Below, one piece after another: positions 8,446 through 17,499 of a stretch of 63,458 bases of DNA. Each line of letters opens with the position of its first letter. Within the stretch, counting starts at the first letter, position 1. The DNA lies in NCBI GenBank assembly GCA_903919975.1, contig CAIXKE010000073.1, positions 1 to 63,458 of the forward strand, given 5' to 3'. The notes below the pieces were generated by a model, which was not told the origin of the DNA, did not search any database, and saw only the letters and a program-made list of their open reading frames with translations. Source of the stretch: Akkermansiaceae bacterium (GTDB lineage: Bacteria > Verrucomicrobiota > Verrucomicrobiia > Verrucomicrobiales > Akkermansiaceae). A program made the translations under genes and the position numbers.

Positions 8446-9093
8446 ATGACTCTGATCCGTCGATTTCTCGCCACCGCCCTTGCGGCCACGTTCATCACTG
8501 CCGCCGCCGCGCAGGACCGCAAACTCAGCATTGCCACCGTGGATATGCAGGAATTGTTCAAACAATATTACCGCACCAACGAAGCTCAAAAGCAGATCAA
8601 CGTCGAGCGCGCACGCATCCAGAAGGATAACAACGAGCGCCTCACCCGCATCCGCGAGCTTGAAGAAAGCCTCAGCACCAAGCGTAAACAACTCGAAGAT
8701 CCCTCGATCAACGATTCCAAAAAACAAACGCTCTTCAAGGAATGGCAAATGGAACAACAGGAAGGCATCGCCCTTGATCGCGAACGCCGCGAGTTCCTTC
8801 AACGCCGCAACCAAGCACTCAACGAGAAAATGGTCCAACGCATGAAGGGTATTCTCGAGGAAATCCGCAAACTCGTCGAGGAACAGGCCAAGGCTGACAA
8901 CTACGACTACGTCTTCGACAAATCCGGCCTCAGCACCTCGCAGGTTCCATTCCTTCTCTACACCAAGGATGCCACGGACATCACCGCCGGCCTCCTGAAG
9001 GACCTCAACAAGGACGCACCTCCCGGTTCGCTCCCTGCCGAAGGCGCTCCCAAGCCCGAGATCCCAAGCCCAGACGCCACTCCCGCCGAGTAA
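8446..9093 (+). CDS. OmpH/Skp-family periplasmic chaperone
   Basis: The 215-residue protein starts at the ATG at 8446 with a clear signal peptide ([20 protein letters not shown], cleavage near AAAQ). The mature part is a long alpha-helical hairpin with coiled-coil character ([40 protein letters not shown]), the tentacle design of Skp/OmpH. Skp holds unfolded outer-membrane proteins in the periplasm. The C-terminal tail is Pro/Ala-rich. The gene is followed after 22 bases by lpxD, the skp-lpxD linkage seen in many Gram-negatives, which supports the call. An upstream in-frame ATG at 8275 gives no signal peptide and was rejected. Confidence 0.87.
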   Translation: MTLIRRFLATALAATFITAAAAQDRKLSIATVDMQELFKQYYRTNEAQKQINVERARIQKDNNERLTRIRELEESLSTKRKQLEDPSINDSKKQTLFKEWQMEQQEGIALDRERREFLQRRNQALNEKMVQRMKGILEEIRKLVEEQAKADNYDYVFDKSGLSTSQVPFLLYTKDATDITAGLLKDLNKDAPPGSLPAEGAPKPEIPSPDATPAE

Positions 9094-9115
9094 GCAATCC
9101 CCACACCTTTCCCGA

Positions 9116-10156
9116 GTGGCTATTGCCCTCACGCTTTCTGAGCTCGCTCAGTGGATCGATGGTGACATCGTCCGGGGCGGGTTCGATGCGTCTCTGACCG
9201 GAATGGCCGCGCTCGATATGGCCGGCCCTCACGACGTCAGTTTCCTCGGTAACGAGAAATACCACGCCCAATTTCTGGAGACCCATGCCGCCGCCGTGAT
9301 CGTCCCGCGGGGCATCACCGACGGCCCGCCCAATACCGCCCTCGTCGCCGTCGATAATCCCACGCTCGCATTTTCCGTGGTCGTCCGCCACTTCGCTGCC
9401 AGCAACCGGAATTTCACCCCTAGCATCCATCCCCAGGCCTCCGTCGATCCCTCCGCCGTGCTCGATCCAGAAAAAGTCCTCGTCCACGCCGGCGCCGTCG
9501 TCATGGCGGGCGCAAGCATCGGTGATGGTTCGGAAATCGGCCCGAATAGCGTGATCGGCGCGGACGCCACACTCGGCAAGGACTGCCACATCATGGCCAA
9601 CGCCACCGTGCGCGAACGCTGCGTGCTCGGCGATCGCGTCATTCTCCAGCCTGGTGCCGTCATCGGCTCCGATGGCTACGGCTACGAATTCTCCGGCGGC
9701 CGACACATCAAAATCGAACAAGTCGGCATCGTGGAAATCGGCGATGACGTGGAAATCGGCGCGAACACCACCATCGACCGCGCCCGCTTCGGCAAAACCA
9801 TCATCGGCGAAGGCACGAAAATCGATAATCTAGTCCAAATCGGCCACAACGTGGTGATCGGCAAACACTGCCTCATCGTCGCGCTCTGCGGCATTTCCGG
9901 CAGCACCCGTCTCGGCGACTACGTCACGATGGCCGGTCAAGCTGGAACCGCCGGCCATCTCACGATTGGCGATAAGGCCACCATCACCGGCCGCACCGGC
10001 ATCACCACCGATCTTCCCGGCGGCGAGATTTACGCTGGCTACCCGGCCAAGCCCTTCCGTGAGGAAATGAAAGTGCGCGCCCATGTCCGCCGCTTGCCGA
10101 AGCTCATCGAGCGCGTAAAAGCACTCGAAGCGGCCCTCCAAGCGAAATCCTGTTGA
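9116..10156 (+). CDS. lpxD: UDP-3-O-acylglucosamine N-acyltransferase LpxD
   Basis: The 346-residue protein starts with GTG at 9116. It transfers the N-linked hydroxyacyl chain from acyl-ACP to UDP-3-O-acyl-glucosamine in lipid A synthesis, in the cytoplasm. The N-terminal uridine-binding domain ([29 protein letters not shown]) is followed by a left-handed beta-helix of hexapeptide repeats (about 105-290). The motif [20 protein letters not shown] is the signature loop, and the catalytic histidine lies in [19 protein letters not shown]-terminal helix ([18 protein letters not shown]) closes the trimer. Length equals E. coli LpxD (341 aa). It is cotranscribed with ompH and probably uvrC (42-base gap). 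Confidence 0.96.
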   Translation: MAIALTLSELAQWIDGDIVRGGFDASLTGMAALDMAGPHDVSFLGNEKYHAQFLETHAAAVIVPRGITDGPPNTALVAVDNPTLAFSVVVRHFAASNRNFTPSIHPQASVDPSAVLDPEKVLVHAGAVVMAGASIGDGSEIGPNSVIGADATLGKDCHIMANATVRERCVLGDRVILQPGAVIGSDGYGYEFSGGRHIKIEQVGIVEIGDDVEIGANTTIDRARFGKTIIGEGTKIDNLVQIGHNVVIGKHCLIVALCGISGSTRLGDYVTMAGQAGTAGHLTIGDKATITGRTGITTDLPGGEIYAGYPAKPFREEMKVRAHVRRLPKLIERVKALEAALQAKSC

Positions 10157-10198
10157 AATTTCCGGCAACGGCCTTTCGATGGGAGCGCCACCCGCCCC

Positions 10199-11755
10199 AT
10201 GAACGCCCCGGATTTCAGAGCCAAACTCCGCGAGGTTCCCCACCAACCCGGGGTTTACCTGATGAAGGATCGTCTCGGCTCGATTATCTACGTCGGCAAG
10301 GCCCGCGACCTGAAAAAACGCATGTCGTCCTATTTCATGGCCTCGCAGAAAATGCGGGCCAGCCTCAAGACCCGCGCATTGATCGACTCGATCCACGATT
10401 TTGAATTCCACACGGTGCGCAACGAGGAGGAATCGTTGTTGTTAGAAGGTAAGTTGATCAAGGACTACCGCCCGCGCTACAACGTGGCGTTTCGCGACGA
10501 CAAACGTTTCCTGCTCGCGAAAATCCGCCTGTCGGATCCATGGCCGCGTTTCTCCACCACGCGGATGAAAAAAGAAGATGGTTCGCGATACTTCGGCCCA
10601 TTCCCGCACTCCGCCGCGCTCAATCATACACTGGAATGGCTGAACCGTGGTTTTGGCCTGCGCATCTGCCGGCCGATGCAGCCCGGCGAGGAGGAATACC
10701 GCCATTGCAATGCCGACATCATCCGGAATTGCTCCGCTCCATGCACCGGCCGCATCACCCGCGAGGCGTATCTCGAACGCGTCGCTGAGGCCTGCCGGAT
10801 TCTCGAAGGCAAGGGCAAACGCGAACTCTTCGATGGCCTCCGCAAAGACATGCAAACTGCTGCCGAGGCCCTAGAATTCGAGAAAGCCGCCACCCTCCGC
10901 GATGTCTTGCAAAACCTTGAAAAAACCCTCACGCCCACCCGCCAATTCAGCCGCGGCCGCGGCGTGCCCGGATCCGTCAAACCACTCGAAGACCTCGCGG
11001 AACTCGGCGAGCAACTCCACCTCGCCGGACCACCGCACGTAATGGAATGCTTCGATATCTCCAACGTCTCATCCAATCACATCGTCGCCTCGATGGTCCG
11101 CTTCACCGATGGCCTGCCGGACAATCAAAACTACCGCCGCTACCGCATCCAAACGGTCGAAGGCCAAGACGATTTCGCCTCGATGGCCGAAGTCATCCGT
11201 CGCCGCTATTCACGAATATTGTTAGAAAACTCCGAGGCTAATCCGGATCTCGATCTTTCCCAAGAATCCCCCGTCGAAGCCCAACGCCGCCTTGCCCGCG
11301 AAGGCCGCGCGAAAATCGTGCTGCCGGACCTCGTCATCGTCGATGGCGGCAAGGGCCAACTCGGCATGGCGGTTAGAGAACTTCAAGCCCTCGGCCTGCA
11401 CGAACTGCCGGTCATCGGCCTCGCCAAACAACATGAGGAGATTTTCATCCCCGGGCGCAGCGAGTCAATCCGCATCCCGCACGATCGCGGCGCGCTCAAA
11501 CTCCTCCAGCGCATCCGCGACGAGGCCCACCGCTTCGCCAACGGCTACAACGCCCTGCTCTACCGCCGCCGCATGCATGAAAGCTTGCTCGACGAATGCC
11601 CCGGAATATCCCCCAACCGAAAACAACGACTCTTGAAAAAATTCGGTAGCCTCGCCCGCATCAAAGCCGCCACCGCCGATGAAATCGCCACGCTGCCCGG
11701 CATGTCGAAAAAGTCCGGGCAAGCCCTGCTGGATTTCCTCCAAAAGAATCCCTGA
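10199..11755 (+). CDS. uvrC: Excinuclease ABC subunit C (UvrC)
   Basis: UvrC makes both incisions in bacterial nucleotide excision repair. The 518-residue protein has the GIY-YIG nuclease at residues about 13-95 (HQPGVYLMKDRLGSIIYVGK), the UVR motif near 215-245 (MQTAAEALEFEKAATLRDVL) that contacts UvrB, and the RNase H-like nuclease domain (HVMECFDISNVSSNHIVASM, then LPDLVIVDGGKGQLGMAVRE and RDEAHRFAN). Paired helix-hairpin-helix elements close it (CPGISPNRKQRLLKKFGSL, TLPGMSKKSGQALLDFL). It is shorter than E. coli UvrC (610 aa) but all functional modules are present. The ATG follows a G-free leader (cacccgcccc). Confidence 0.96.
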   Translation: MNAPDFRAKLREVPHQPGVYLMKDRLGSIIYVGKARDLKKRMSSYFMASQKMRASLKTRALIDSIHDFEFHTVRNEEESLLLEGKLIKDYRPRYNVAFRDDKRFLLAKIRLSDPWPRFSTTRMKKEDGSRYFGPFPHSAALNHTLEWLNRGFGLRICRPMQPGEEEYRHCNADIIRNCSAPCTGRITREAYLERVAEACRILEGKGKRELFDGLRKDMQTAAEALEFEKAATLRDVLQNLEKTLTPTRQFSRGRGVPGSVKPLEDLAELGEQLHLAGPPHVMECFDISNVSSNHIVASMVRFTDGLPDNQNYRRYRIQTVEGQDDFASMAEVIRRRYSRILLENSEANPDLDLSQESPVEAQRRLAREGRAKIVLPDLVIVDGGKGQLGMAVRELQALGLHELPVIGLAKQHEEIFIPGRSESIRIPHDRGALKLLQRIRDEAHRFANGYNALLYRRRMHESLLDECPGISPNRKQRLLKKFGSLARIKAATADEIATLPGMSKKSGQALLDFLQKNP

Positions 11756-11770
11756 ATCCCTAAAAGCGCC

Positions 11771-12530
11771 TCAACAATCCGAGGAGAAACTTCCCGCGTT
11801 ATTTGAGTCCCCGTTTCTCATCTGGACCGGGCCATCCGTCATCGGGCGCGTGGTGTAGTTGAGCGTCCAGCAGATGCCGGGTCGGCATTCAGAAAGCGTA
11901 CCAGCAAGGCATAGCGGGCGCGATCGTAGCCCTGCGGTTTTTGGAAGGGAATGCACCCCTCTTTGTTTGAGAGAACCATGCGGAAGTTGTAGGCCTGGAC
12001 CCGGTAATCCCCATCGCCAGGTGCACCGGATCGATCCGGAGAAATTCCCGGAAGCACCCCGGATACTGCATCGTCCGCCACCACGTAAGGACTGATGGGA
12101 AGCCCCCAAAACTGATAAACCCCTCTCCAGGAAACCTGCTGCCATTGGCCGACCAGCGATTCGTTAAAGGCGCTGCCAGGCTCACGGCCCACGCGGTAGG
12201 ACACCTTGGCCGCCGCCATCAGATCGCCCTCGTAAGTCGCATCGATGAACATGGATGCCTTAATCGTTTCTCCCGTCACCATGCTAGCTGAGAGGATGCG
12301 CTTGCCCTCCATTTTGACCGACTCCAGAGCTTGTCCGAAAAGCACCGTCACCCCCGCCGGGGGGGGGCGTAAACCGCCGCCTCGCACTCATGAAACACCG
12401 GCTTACACGCCGTCTCCTGCCGGTAATAGAATGGCTTGCCTGCCTCCACTTCACTCTACCCCGCAGGCGCGGATGCCAACATTACTGCGAGTATGCCGGC
12501 AGGGACCATGGCCTTCCTGTTTGAATTCAT
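11771..12530 (-). pseudogene. Broken FAD-dependent oxidoreductase, secreted type
   Basis: Fragments of one secreted FAD-dependent oxidoreductase lie in successive frames. They are a signal peptide from the ATG at 12530 (MNSNRKAMVPAGILAVMLAS) ended by TAG; a piece reading KPFYYRQETACKPVFHECEA; a frame break near a run of nine G at 12359-12367; then a long piece (GVTVLFGQALESVKMEGKRI, MFIDATYEGDLMAAAKVSYR, YNFRMVLSNKEG); a second frame break near 11870; and an ending (PVQMRNGDSNNAGSFSSD) that matches the usual PNRK.D.NN.G.FS.D motif. The N-terminal FAD-binding GxGxxG region is missing, so there is also a deletion. Such proteins are abundant in polysaccharide-degrading Verrucomicrobia and Planctomycetes. 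Confidence 0.72.
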
Positions 12531-12707
12531 CACGCCGCGAGCCATCGCGTCGGATAGAGGAATCGACAAGCGGATTTATGTCGGAGAAAAGACCGTCACT
12601 TAAATCTCCACCTTATACTGCCCACTCATCAAATCCGGGCCAGATGCCCCTCGCCGCCGCGGCTAATTTCAAAAAATTTGAAGGCGTCAACAAAAAAAAC
12701 CTTCCAT

Positions 12708-12737
12708 TTGGCAAAATTCCAATGCATTGTGTATTCG
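12708..12737 (+). promoter_or_regulatory. Candidate promoter of the secreted orphan
   Basis: TTGGCA at 12708-12713 and TATTCG at 12732-12737 with an 18-base spacer, in a strongly AT-rich stretch just before the ATG at 12759. The -10 is only partly matched. Confidence 0.3.
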
Positions 12738-12758
12738 TAATTTTAATCTATCAATATT

Positions 12759-13622
12759 ATGAAACCCGACCATCAAATCTTATTGTCGGCCCTCACCATC
12801 GCGGGAGTCTGTGGATTTGGGTCTTATCGCAGCCTCGCCGTTCCACAGGATTCATCCCAAAAAATCCCGGCGTCGCCCTCCGGAGCCATGACGGTCTCCC
12901 CGACTGTCGTGCAAACGGGAACCAAACCGTCACTTCAATGGAACATTCTTTATCCCAGCAAGGTAAGTGATGTGGCCGTCATCAACCCACCCGGCACCAT
13001 CATCCTGACGAAGAGCATGTATGTCTCAGTCCAACCCATCGGCTCGGGAGTCACCGCAGGCGACTCAGCTCAAACCACATCACCCTCCACCGATGCGCGG
13101 ATGAGTGTGGATGGAGGAGCTTACAAACAGCTCTTTTTCGGCACCCAACCCAATGTGGATTCCGCATACTCTCTCTATATCAAAAAACACAGCGAGGGCA
13201 CGACCATCGACTTCGGCGGTCGCTACGTGAAAAACAACGCCTGGACTGAGTTTTTCACCACGAAAACCCCAAACTTGCAGGTCATTGCATTGGTCAACGG
13301 TGACATCCCGCCGACCCGCAGTCCATTGGGCCTATCGCCTAACCTAGCCGGCTACCTAAAACCTTACCTTGACTCCTCCGGCCAAGTGAAAATCGGTCCG
13401 CTCAGCGTGCTCGTGCTCATGGAGCTTGGAACGCGAGACCACGAAAAAGACTACTTTGACTACCAAGACCAAGTGTTGCTGGTAACTTTCAGTTCCAAAC
13501 ACCCCAACAACGGCCACGGTAACAATCTGGATGGAGTGGACTCATCAAACCCAGGCAAAGGCGCGGGTGGCCCCAATGGCGCAATCGATCCTTCCGGGAA
13601 TGTCGATGACGAAGCCCGCTAG
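12759..13622 (+). CDS. Secreted protein of unknown function
   Basis: I do not recognise this 287-residue protein. It starts MKPDHQILLSALTIAGVCGF, a signal-peptide-like N-terminus. The mature part is predicted beta-rich with no cysteine motif or catalytic signature I can name. Notable segments are SPTVVQTGTKPSLQWNILYP near residue 46 and ALVNGDIPPTRSPLG near 175. The tail is rich in Gly, Asn, Asp and Ser (HPNNGHGNNLDGVDSSNPGK), a low-complexity end that may be a linker. It stands alone between two pseudogenes, with its own AT-rich upstream region and a strong terminator behind it, so it is monocistronic and apparently intact. Confidence 0.7.
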   Translation: MKPDHQILLSALTIAGVCGFGSYRSLAVPQDSSQKIPASPSGAMTVSPTVVQTGTKPSLQWNILYPSKVSDVAVINPPGTIILTKSMYVSVQPIGSGVTAGDSAQTTSPSTDARMSVDGGAYKQLFFGTQPNVDSAYSLYIKKHSEGTTIDFGGRYVKNNAWTEFFTTKTPNLQVIALVNGDIPPTRSPLGLSPNLAGYLKPYLDSSGQVKIGPLSVLVLMELGTRDHEKDYFDYQDQVLLVTFSSKHPNNGHGNNLDGVDSSNPGKGAGGPNGAIDPSGNVDDEAR

Positions 13623-13653
13623 TAAAAACCAAGCCAAATTCGAACCTACATTG

Positions 13654-13700
13654 TGCGATGATGCCGCGGGTATTTCCTAAGGCATCATCGCATTTTCTTT
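13654..13700 (+). terminator. Rho-independent terminator
   Basis: A perfect 12-base stem (tgcgatgatgcc at 13654-13665, ggcatcatcgca at 13681-13692) with a 15-base loop is followed by ttttcttt. It lies 32 bases after the stop of the secreted orphan. Confidence 0.8.
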
Positions 13701-13745
13701 GGTGCTCTTCCTCTTCCCCCGAATAGCCCGCCTCGTCCCGCACCC

Positions 13746-14161
13746 ATGAAAATAATCGTCGCTCGTTTCCTGTCCGTTGCCATTTTTGGCAGCTCAATCT
13801 CGCTGATTGCCTGCCAGAAAAAAATGTCGCAGCAAAAACCCGTGGCGACATTCCTCCCTCAAGCCAGACGACCTTGCGAGCCGAGAATTTGCGCTGTGAG
13901 TATCTGGTTGATCCGCTGGGCATCGACACCGCACAGCCGCGCTTCAGTTGGAAGCTGATCGACGCGGATCAGACGCGCGGTCAAAAACAGGCTGCCTGGC
14001 AATTGTTAGTGACCTGCGAGGATGGCCAGCGCGTCGGCACGCTGGTGCTCGCACCGGCTGTGAGCAATCTAGCGAAACGCACGTTCTATGTGACCTATGA
14101 CATCGCGCCGCATTTGAAAGTAGGCGACAATGTGATCGCAGTGTGGACCGTTCCCCCATGA
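13746..14161 (+). pseudogene. Truncated alpha-L-rhamnosidase-like lipoprotein gene
   Basis: An intact start (MKIIVARFLSVAIFGSSISL, then the lipobox-like IAC) runs in one frame and then shifts into another that reads LRAENLRCEYLVDPLGIDTA, followed by QPRFSWKL and RGQKQAAWQLLV. This is the start of the N-terminal domain of bacterial alpha-L-rhamnosidases (usually around 900-1100 aa). After AKRTFYVTYDIAPHLKVGDN the frame ends at 14161, so an internal deletion and loss of the whole catalytic part are evident. The IS4-type remnant begins 2 bases later, which suggests that insertion and deletion destroyed the gene. Confidence 0.7.
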
Positions 14162-14163
14162 GA

Positions 14164-14898
14164 TTATATCTTTGATGGCGCAAACTCGGGCAACCACGCG
14201 GTATTTAGGGATCCGATCACCTTAAATCGCCCAGATGCTGTCCCATAGGATTTTAACAACGCCAACAGGTCGAGGCGTTCCCACAGGGCCGATCGCGTGA
14301 CAGCAAAGAGTCGGGTGAAACTATGTCCCCACTCAGACAGGCGCGCCATGAATCGCAACAGCACATAGACCAGCAATGCCGTGTAAACCTGCCACCTCAC
14401 CGCGTTGGTCCAGATCGAAAAGGTGGTCGAAGTCCACGTAAGCCTTGTCGAACACGACGATTTCACCGGCGGCGATGCTTGCGCAAACCTCACGGGCGCG
14501 CTTGTTGTCATGCTGACCGGCCGATATCCACAATGGCGAACGATGGCAGGAAACCATGCAGATCAAGCCGCAGATGCATCTTAGCCGCGGCCTTGCGTCT
14601 GCGGTGCTTGGCCCAGTCCATGCAGTTGGCGACCAACTGGATGACCGTCGAATCCACTGCGTGAATCCTGACCTTAAAACGCCGCAGTAAACCCTTGCCT
14701 TTACGACCCGCAGCGAAATCCGGACTGGCGTTCTGAAGATGGCCAAGCACTGCCCAGAAGAGCTTCTCGGCGAACTCCGCGCTGCGCTCCTGATTGGCAT
14801 TGGAGAGGCCGTTCTTGGATGGAGGGGTGACGCCGAAACGAGACAGAACGCTTTTTTGAGTCGGCGCCAGTCACAGGCGTCGCTAAGTCCCATGGCGT
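14164..14898 (-). mobile_element. IS4-family transposase remnant
   Basis: Pieces of an IS4-type DDE transposase lie on the minus strand in at least three frames. In order they are an N-terminal part (VLSRFGVTPPSKNGLSNAN); a middle part from 14750 (HAVDSTVIQLVANCMDWAKH, AAAKMHLRLDLHGFLPSF) containing the first catalytic Asp; a shifted part (AGQHDNKRAREVCASIAAGE, IVVFDKAYVDFDHLFDLD) with the second Asp; and after an internal deletion the C-terminal part (WQVYTALLVYVLLRFMARLS, RLFAVTRSALWERLDLL). The protein cannot be made in one piece. I could not find convincing terminal inverted repeats. Confidence 0.75.
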
Positions 14899-14914
14899 GG
14901 GATTATTAGAAATT

Positions 14915-15628
14915 TCAGTAAGCAATCAGTTTAATTTGCGAGGGTTGACTGACCATGGTGCCGGGCTTGGCATTGATCACACGGGCGATGTTGGCGGCCG
15001 TTTCGTCGAGATTCGCCTGGGAGCCACCATACCAGCTGTAGGAGTCGACGTTTACCAAGGCCATTTTGTCCTTCATGGAGTCGCGGAAACTGGCGACGAG
15101 CTTGCCGTTGTCGCCATCGCGCACGCGTCCCTCGATGGTGATCGTGCCGCTGCCGGCCGCGCTGAGCAAGCCAGCTCCGGGAATAACGAAGCCGGCGGCG
15201 GTGGCGGCGGCATTCCAATAGGCCTTGGCGGGGACCAGTTCCGTGATCGCGGTCTCAATGATCATGGTGTCGGGTCCGGGTTGATTGACTACGGTGAGGC
15301 GGCGGCCGGGGGCGTAATATGCAGAGTTGGCAAGCGCGCGGCGGAAATGCGCGGCGAGCTTGCGGGCGTCGCTTTCAAGCTGGCGCTGTGTGACCGAGCT
15401 TTGCGAGGTCCACCAGCCCTGCCGACTGAGATTGCCGATGGCGACCGGCGCGAAATATACTTTAGAGAATTCCTGCGAGGCGGTCTTGCCCCTGTATTCG
15501 GGAGCGACATAGACTTGATCGAGAAACTGTGCACCGGTGGAGTTGCGTGCGGACCGCTCGCCCATGGGGGCGCAAGCGAAGAGTGCGGTAAGGCTCGATG
15601 CGATGGCGATGTTGCGAATAGTTTTCAT
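14915..15628 (-). CDS. DUF3313-like lipoprotein
   Basis: The 237-residue protein starts MKTIRNIAIASSLTALFACA with a lipobox LFAC, so it is an exported lipoprotein. The body resembles DUF3313 proteins: VYVAPEYRGKTASQEFSKVY near the start, LAAHFRRALANSAYYAPGRR, then TMIIETAITELVPAK, a glycine-rich hydrophobic stretch (AGFVIPGAGLLSAAGSGTIT) and IEGRVRDGDNGKLVASF. The function of the family is not known; it may be an outer-membrane or periplasmic component. It lies 29 bases after the hydrolase lipoprotein on the same strand and is probably cotranscribed with it. Confidence 0.75.
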   Translation of the reverse strand: MKTIRNIAIASSLTALFACAPMGERSARNSTGAQFLDQVYVAPEYRGKTASQEFSKVYFAPVAIGNLSRQGWWTSQSSVTQRQLESDARKLAAHFRRALANSAYYAPGRRLTVVNQPGPDTMIIETAITELVPAKAYWNAAATAAGFVIPGAGLLSAAGSGTITIEGRVRDGDNGKLVASFRDSMKDKMALVNVDSYSWYGGSQANLDETAANIARVINAKPGTMVSQPSQIKLIAY

Positions 15629-15657
15629 GGTGCTGATTTCGTGGCGCTGAGATTTTG

Positions 15658-17256
15658 TTAGTTCGGCGTGGACTTGAGATGCAGTTTGAGCAGGCGGCGG
15701 AGTTCTTCGAGGGTCTCGGGAAGCTCGCAGGCACCATGCGGGCCGGGAACGATCTTTTCGGACTTCACGGACTTGAGATGGGAACTCCAGTATTCGACCA
15801 CGCCGTCGGAGCTGTTAGGTGAGTTGCCTTTGCCACGGTCGCCTATGATCGAGTGGTGCGGGGCTTCGATCGGGCGTGAGTCGAACACCTTGTAGGTTGG
15901 GTTATTCGGAGAAAGTCCCGCGACACTGTTCGGCATGCGCTTGGGATCGCCCGTGATGATAGCGATGGAACTGCCCACGGATTCGGTCATGGCGGCGGTG
16001 AGATCAAGCGGCAGGAAAATCATGCGGACAGCAAGTTCACCGAGGCTGCCGATGGCCATCGGACTGCCGCGGTGCGGGGTGCAGATGAAGATCGCGCGGT
16101 CAACTTTGGGGTTAGCACGGAAGATGGTGGCTCGCTCGACGAGGCTGCCGGGTTTCACATTGGCGAAGAACTGCTTGGCCTTGGTCTTGCCGATGGCATC
16201 CCATGCTTGGAGGTCCACGGTGGTGATCTGCGTGCGGGAGAGAATGCCGCCCATGCTGTGGCCGACGAGCACGCAATCCCGCGCGCCTGGATACTGCTGA
16301 TAGGCTTTGGCCAACTCCTCGCGCAGGCGCAGTGCCGAGTAAAGCGGCGGATTGCCGGTGGGGTAGGCAAACACCCAGCACTGATAGCGACGGCGAAGCT
16401 CCGGATCGGTTTCGAGTTCGTTGATCACATTGCGCCACATGCGCGGCGTGGAGATGAGGCCGTGGACAAAGATCAGCGGGATGCGGTCCGGATCATAGGG
16501 CTGCAGCATGTAAAGCCCGGTGGTTTTCATGTGGTCGGCCACGCGGATGGCTCCCATGAGGCCTTCCCATAACTCGGATTTCTGCGGATAGTAGGCGAGT
16601 GGCGCGGAGAAATCCGCGTCTAGCAGACGTTCATGACCCGCGACAGGGACCTTGGGTTTTTCCGTGGGGTCGATCAGAGTGAGAGTGACTTCCTTGCCGT
16701 TGAAATCGAGCACGGCGGTGACCGGCGCGGTGACACCAATCATGGGCGAAAACGCTTCCAGTGGTTGAGTTTTATGAACGCCGACCAGCGCGCCGCCGAT
16801 GCCATCCTGGCGGTTTCTGCGTTTGATAGTTTTCAGTTTCACATCCTCCGCCGGGGTGAAGGACGTGAAATAGGCGGGATCCCAGACGCCGTCACGCGTG
16901 CCCTTGGCAAAACGGAGTCGATAGGATGTCCCACCGGATGTGAGGGTGAGCGGGCGGTTCCACAGCTCGCCATTTTTTTCCGAGCGCAACAGCACGGTGA
17001 GATCGGCGGCAGCGGTGTTGTAAATGGTGCGGGCAGCGTCACCGGAACTGGCCGAGTTTAGCAAAGTGGATGCGGTGCGAGCCGCGTCCAAGTAAAGTGC
17101 GGCGCGTTGTTCTGGATGAGTTGCGGGCGAAGCCGCTTGTTTCAGAGAAAGCACTGCCGAGCGATGAAACCCTTCCGCAGGCGGCAGGCCAGAGGGCGCG
17201 CAGCCAACAGTCAACAGAGCTGCCAGAAGCGGAATGACAAAATGCGTGGGCTTCAT
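15658..17256 (-). CDS. Alpha/beta-hydrolase lipoprotein
   Basis: I chose the ATG at 17256, which gives a lipoprotein signal (MKPTHFVIPLLAALLTVGCA, lipobox TVGC) and 532 aa. An N-terminal region of about 200 residues is unassigned. Then comes an alpha/beta-hydrolase domain with PLIFVHGLISTPRMWRNVIN (oxyanion region) and the nucleophile elbow VLVGHSMGGILS. The C-terminal histidine in PGPHGACELPE is a candidate catalytic His. It resembles esterase or lipase-type proteins such as PGAP1-like or triacylglycerol-lipase-like hydrolases anchored to the envelope. The substrate is unknown. The DUF3313 lipoprotein follows 29 bases downstream. Confidence 0.8.
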   Translation of the reverse strand: MKPTHFVIPLLAALLTVGCAPSGLPPAEGFHRSAVLSLKQAASPATHPEQRAALYLDAARTASTLLNSASSGDAARTIYNTAAADLTVLLRSEKNGELWNRPLTLTSGGTSYRLRFAKGTRDGVWDPAYFTSFTPAEDVKLKTIKRRNRQDGIGGALVGVHKTQPLEAFSPMIGVTAPVTAVLDFNGKEVTLTLIDPTEKPKVPVAGHERLLDADFSAPLAYYPQKSELWEGLMGAIRVADHMKTTGLYMLQPYDPDRIPLIFVHGLISTPRMWRNVINELETDPELRRRYQCWVFAYPTGNPPLYSALRLREELAKAYQQYPGARDCVLVGHSMGGILSRTQITTVDLQAWDAIGKTKAKQFFANVKPGSLVERATIFRANPKVDRAIFICTPHRGSPMAIGSLGELAVRMIFLPLDLTAAMTESVGSSIAIITGDPKRMPNSVAGLSPNNPTYKVFDSRPIEAPHHSIIGDRGKGNSPNSSDGVVEYWSSHLKSVKSEKIVPGPHGACELPETLEELRRLLKLHLKSTPN

Positions 17257-17401
17257 AAGGAAAAAGGTAACAGTGTCGTGATCAGGGTCACGATGCCATG
17301 AAATGACATGGAGTTGCCGAAGTATCGGGATTCCGTCCACCCTCTGTCAATAGGCATAAAGGGAGGGGTGGGGACTTTTTCTTCGCCCTCCAAATAGGGA
17401 G

Positions 17402-17487
17402 GCACCACATTCCTGTGGTGCTGGCGAATGCGAGGCCTTTGAAATGCGCGAAGCTCTTTTCAAAGACTTTTCATTCGCATCCACCAC
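17402..17487. repeat. Compound hairpin element between two minus-strand genes
   Basis: A perfect short hairpin (gcaccaca-ttcc-tgtggtgc, 17402-17421) overlaps a longer imperfect one whose arms (17415-17444 and 17458-17487) pair through gtggtg, cgaatg and ctttgaaa blocks. It lies just downstream of the membrane-protein stop (minus strand) and could act as a transcription stop or be a decayed palindromic element. Confidence 0.5.
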
Positions 17488-17499
17488 AAAAGCAGGGCT

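Noticed and set aside
8266..9132. Minus-strand open frame extending the TPR membrane protein to 661 aa
   Set aside because: The extra part is exactly antisense to ompH, which has a clear signal peptide and coiled-coil pattern. It is a GC-driven shadow frame.
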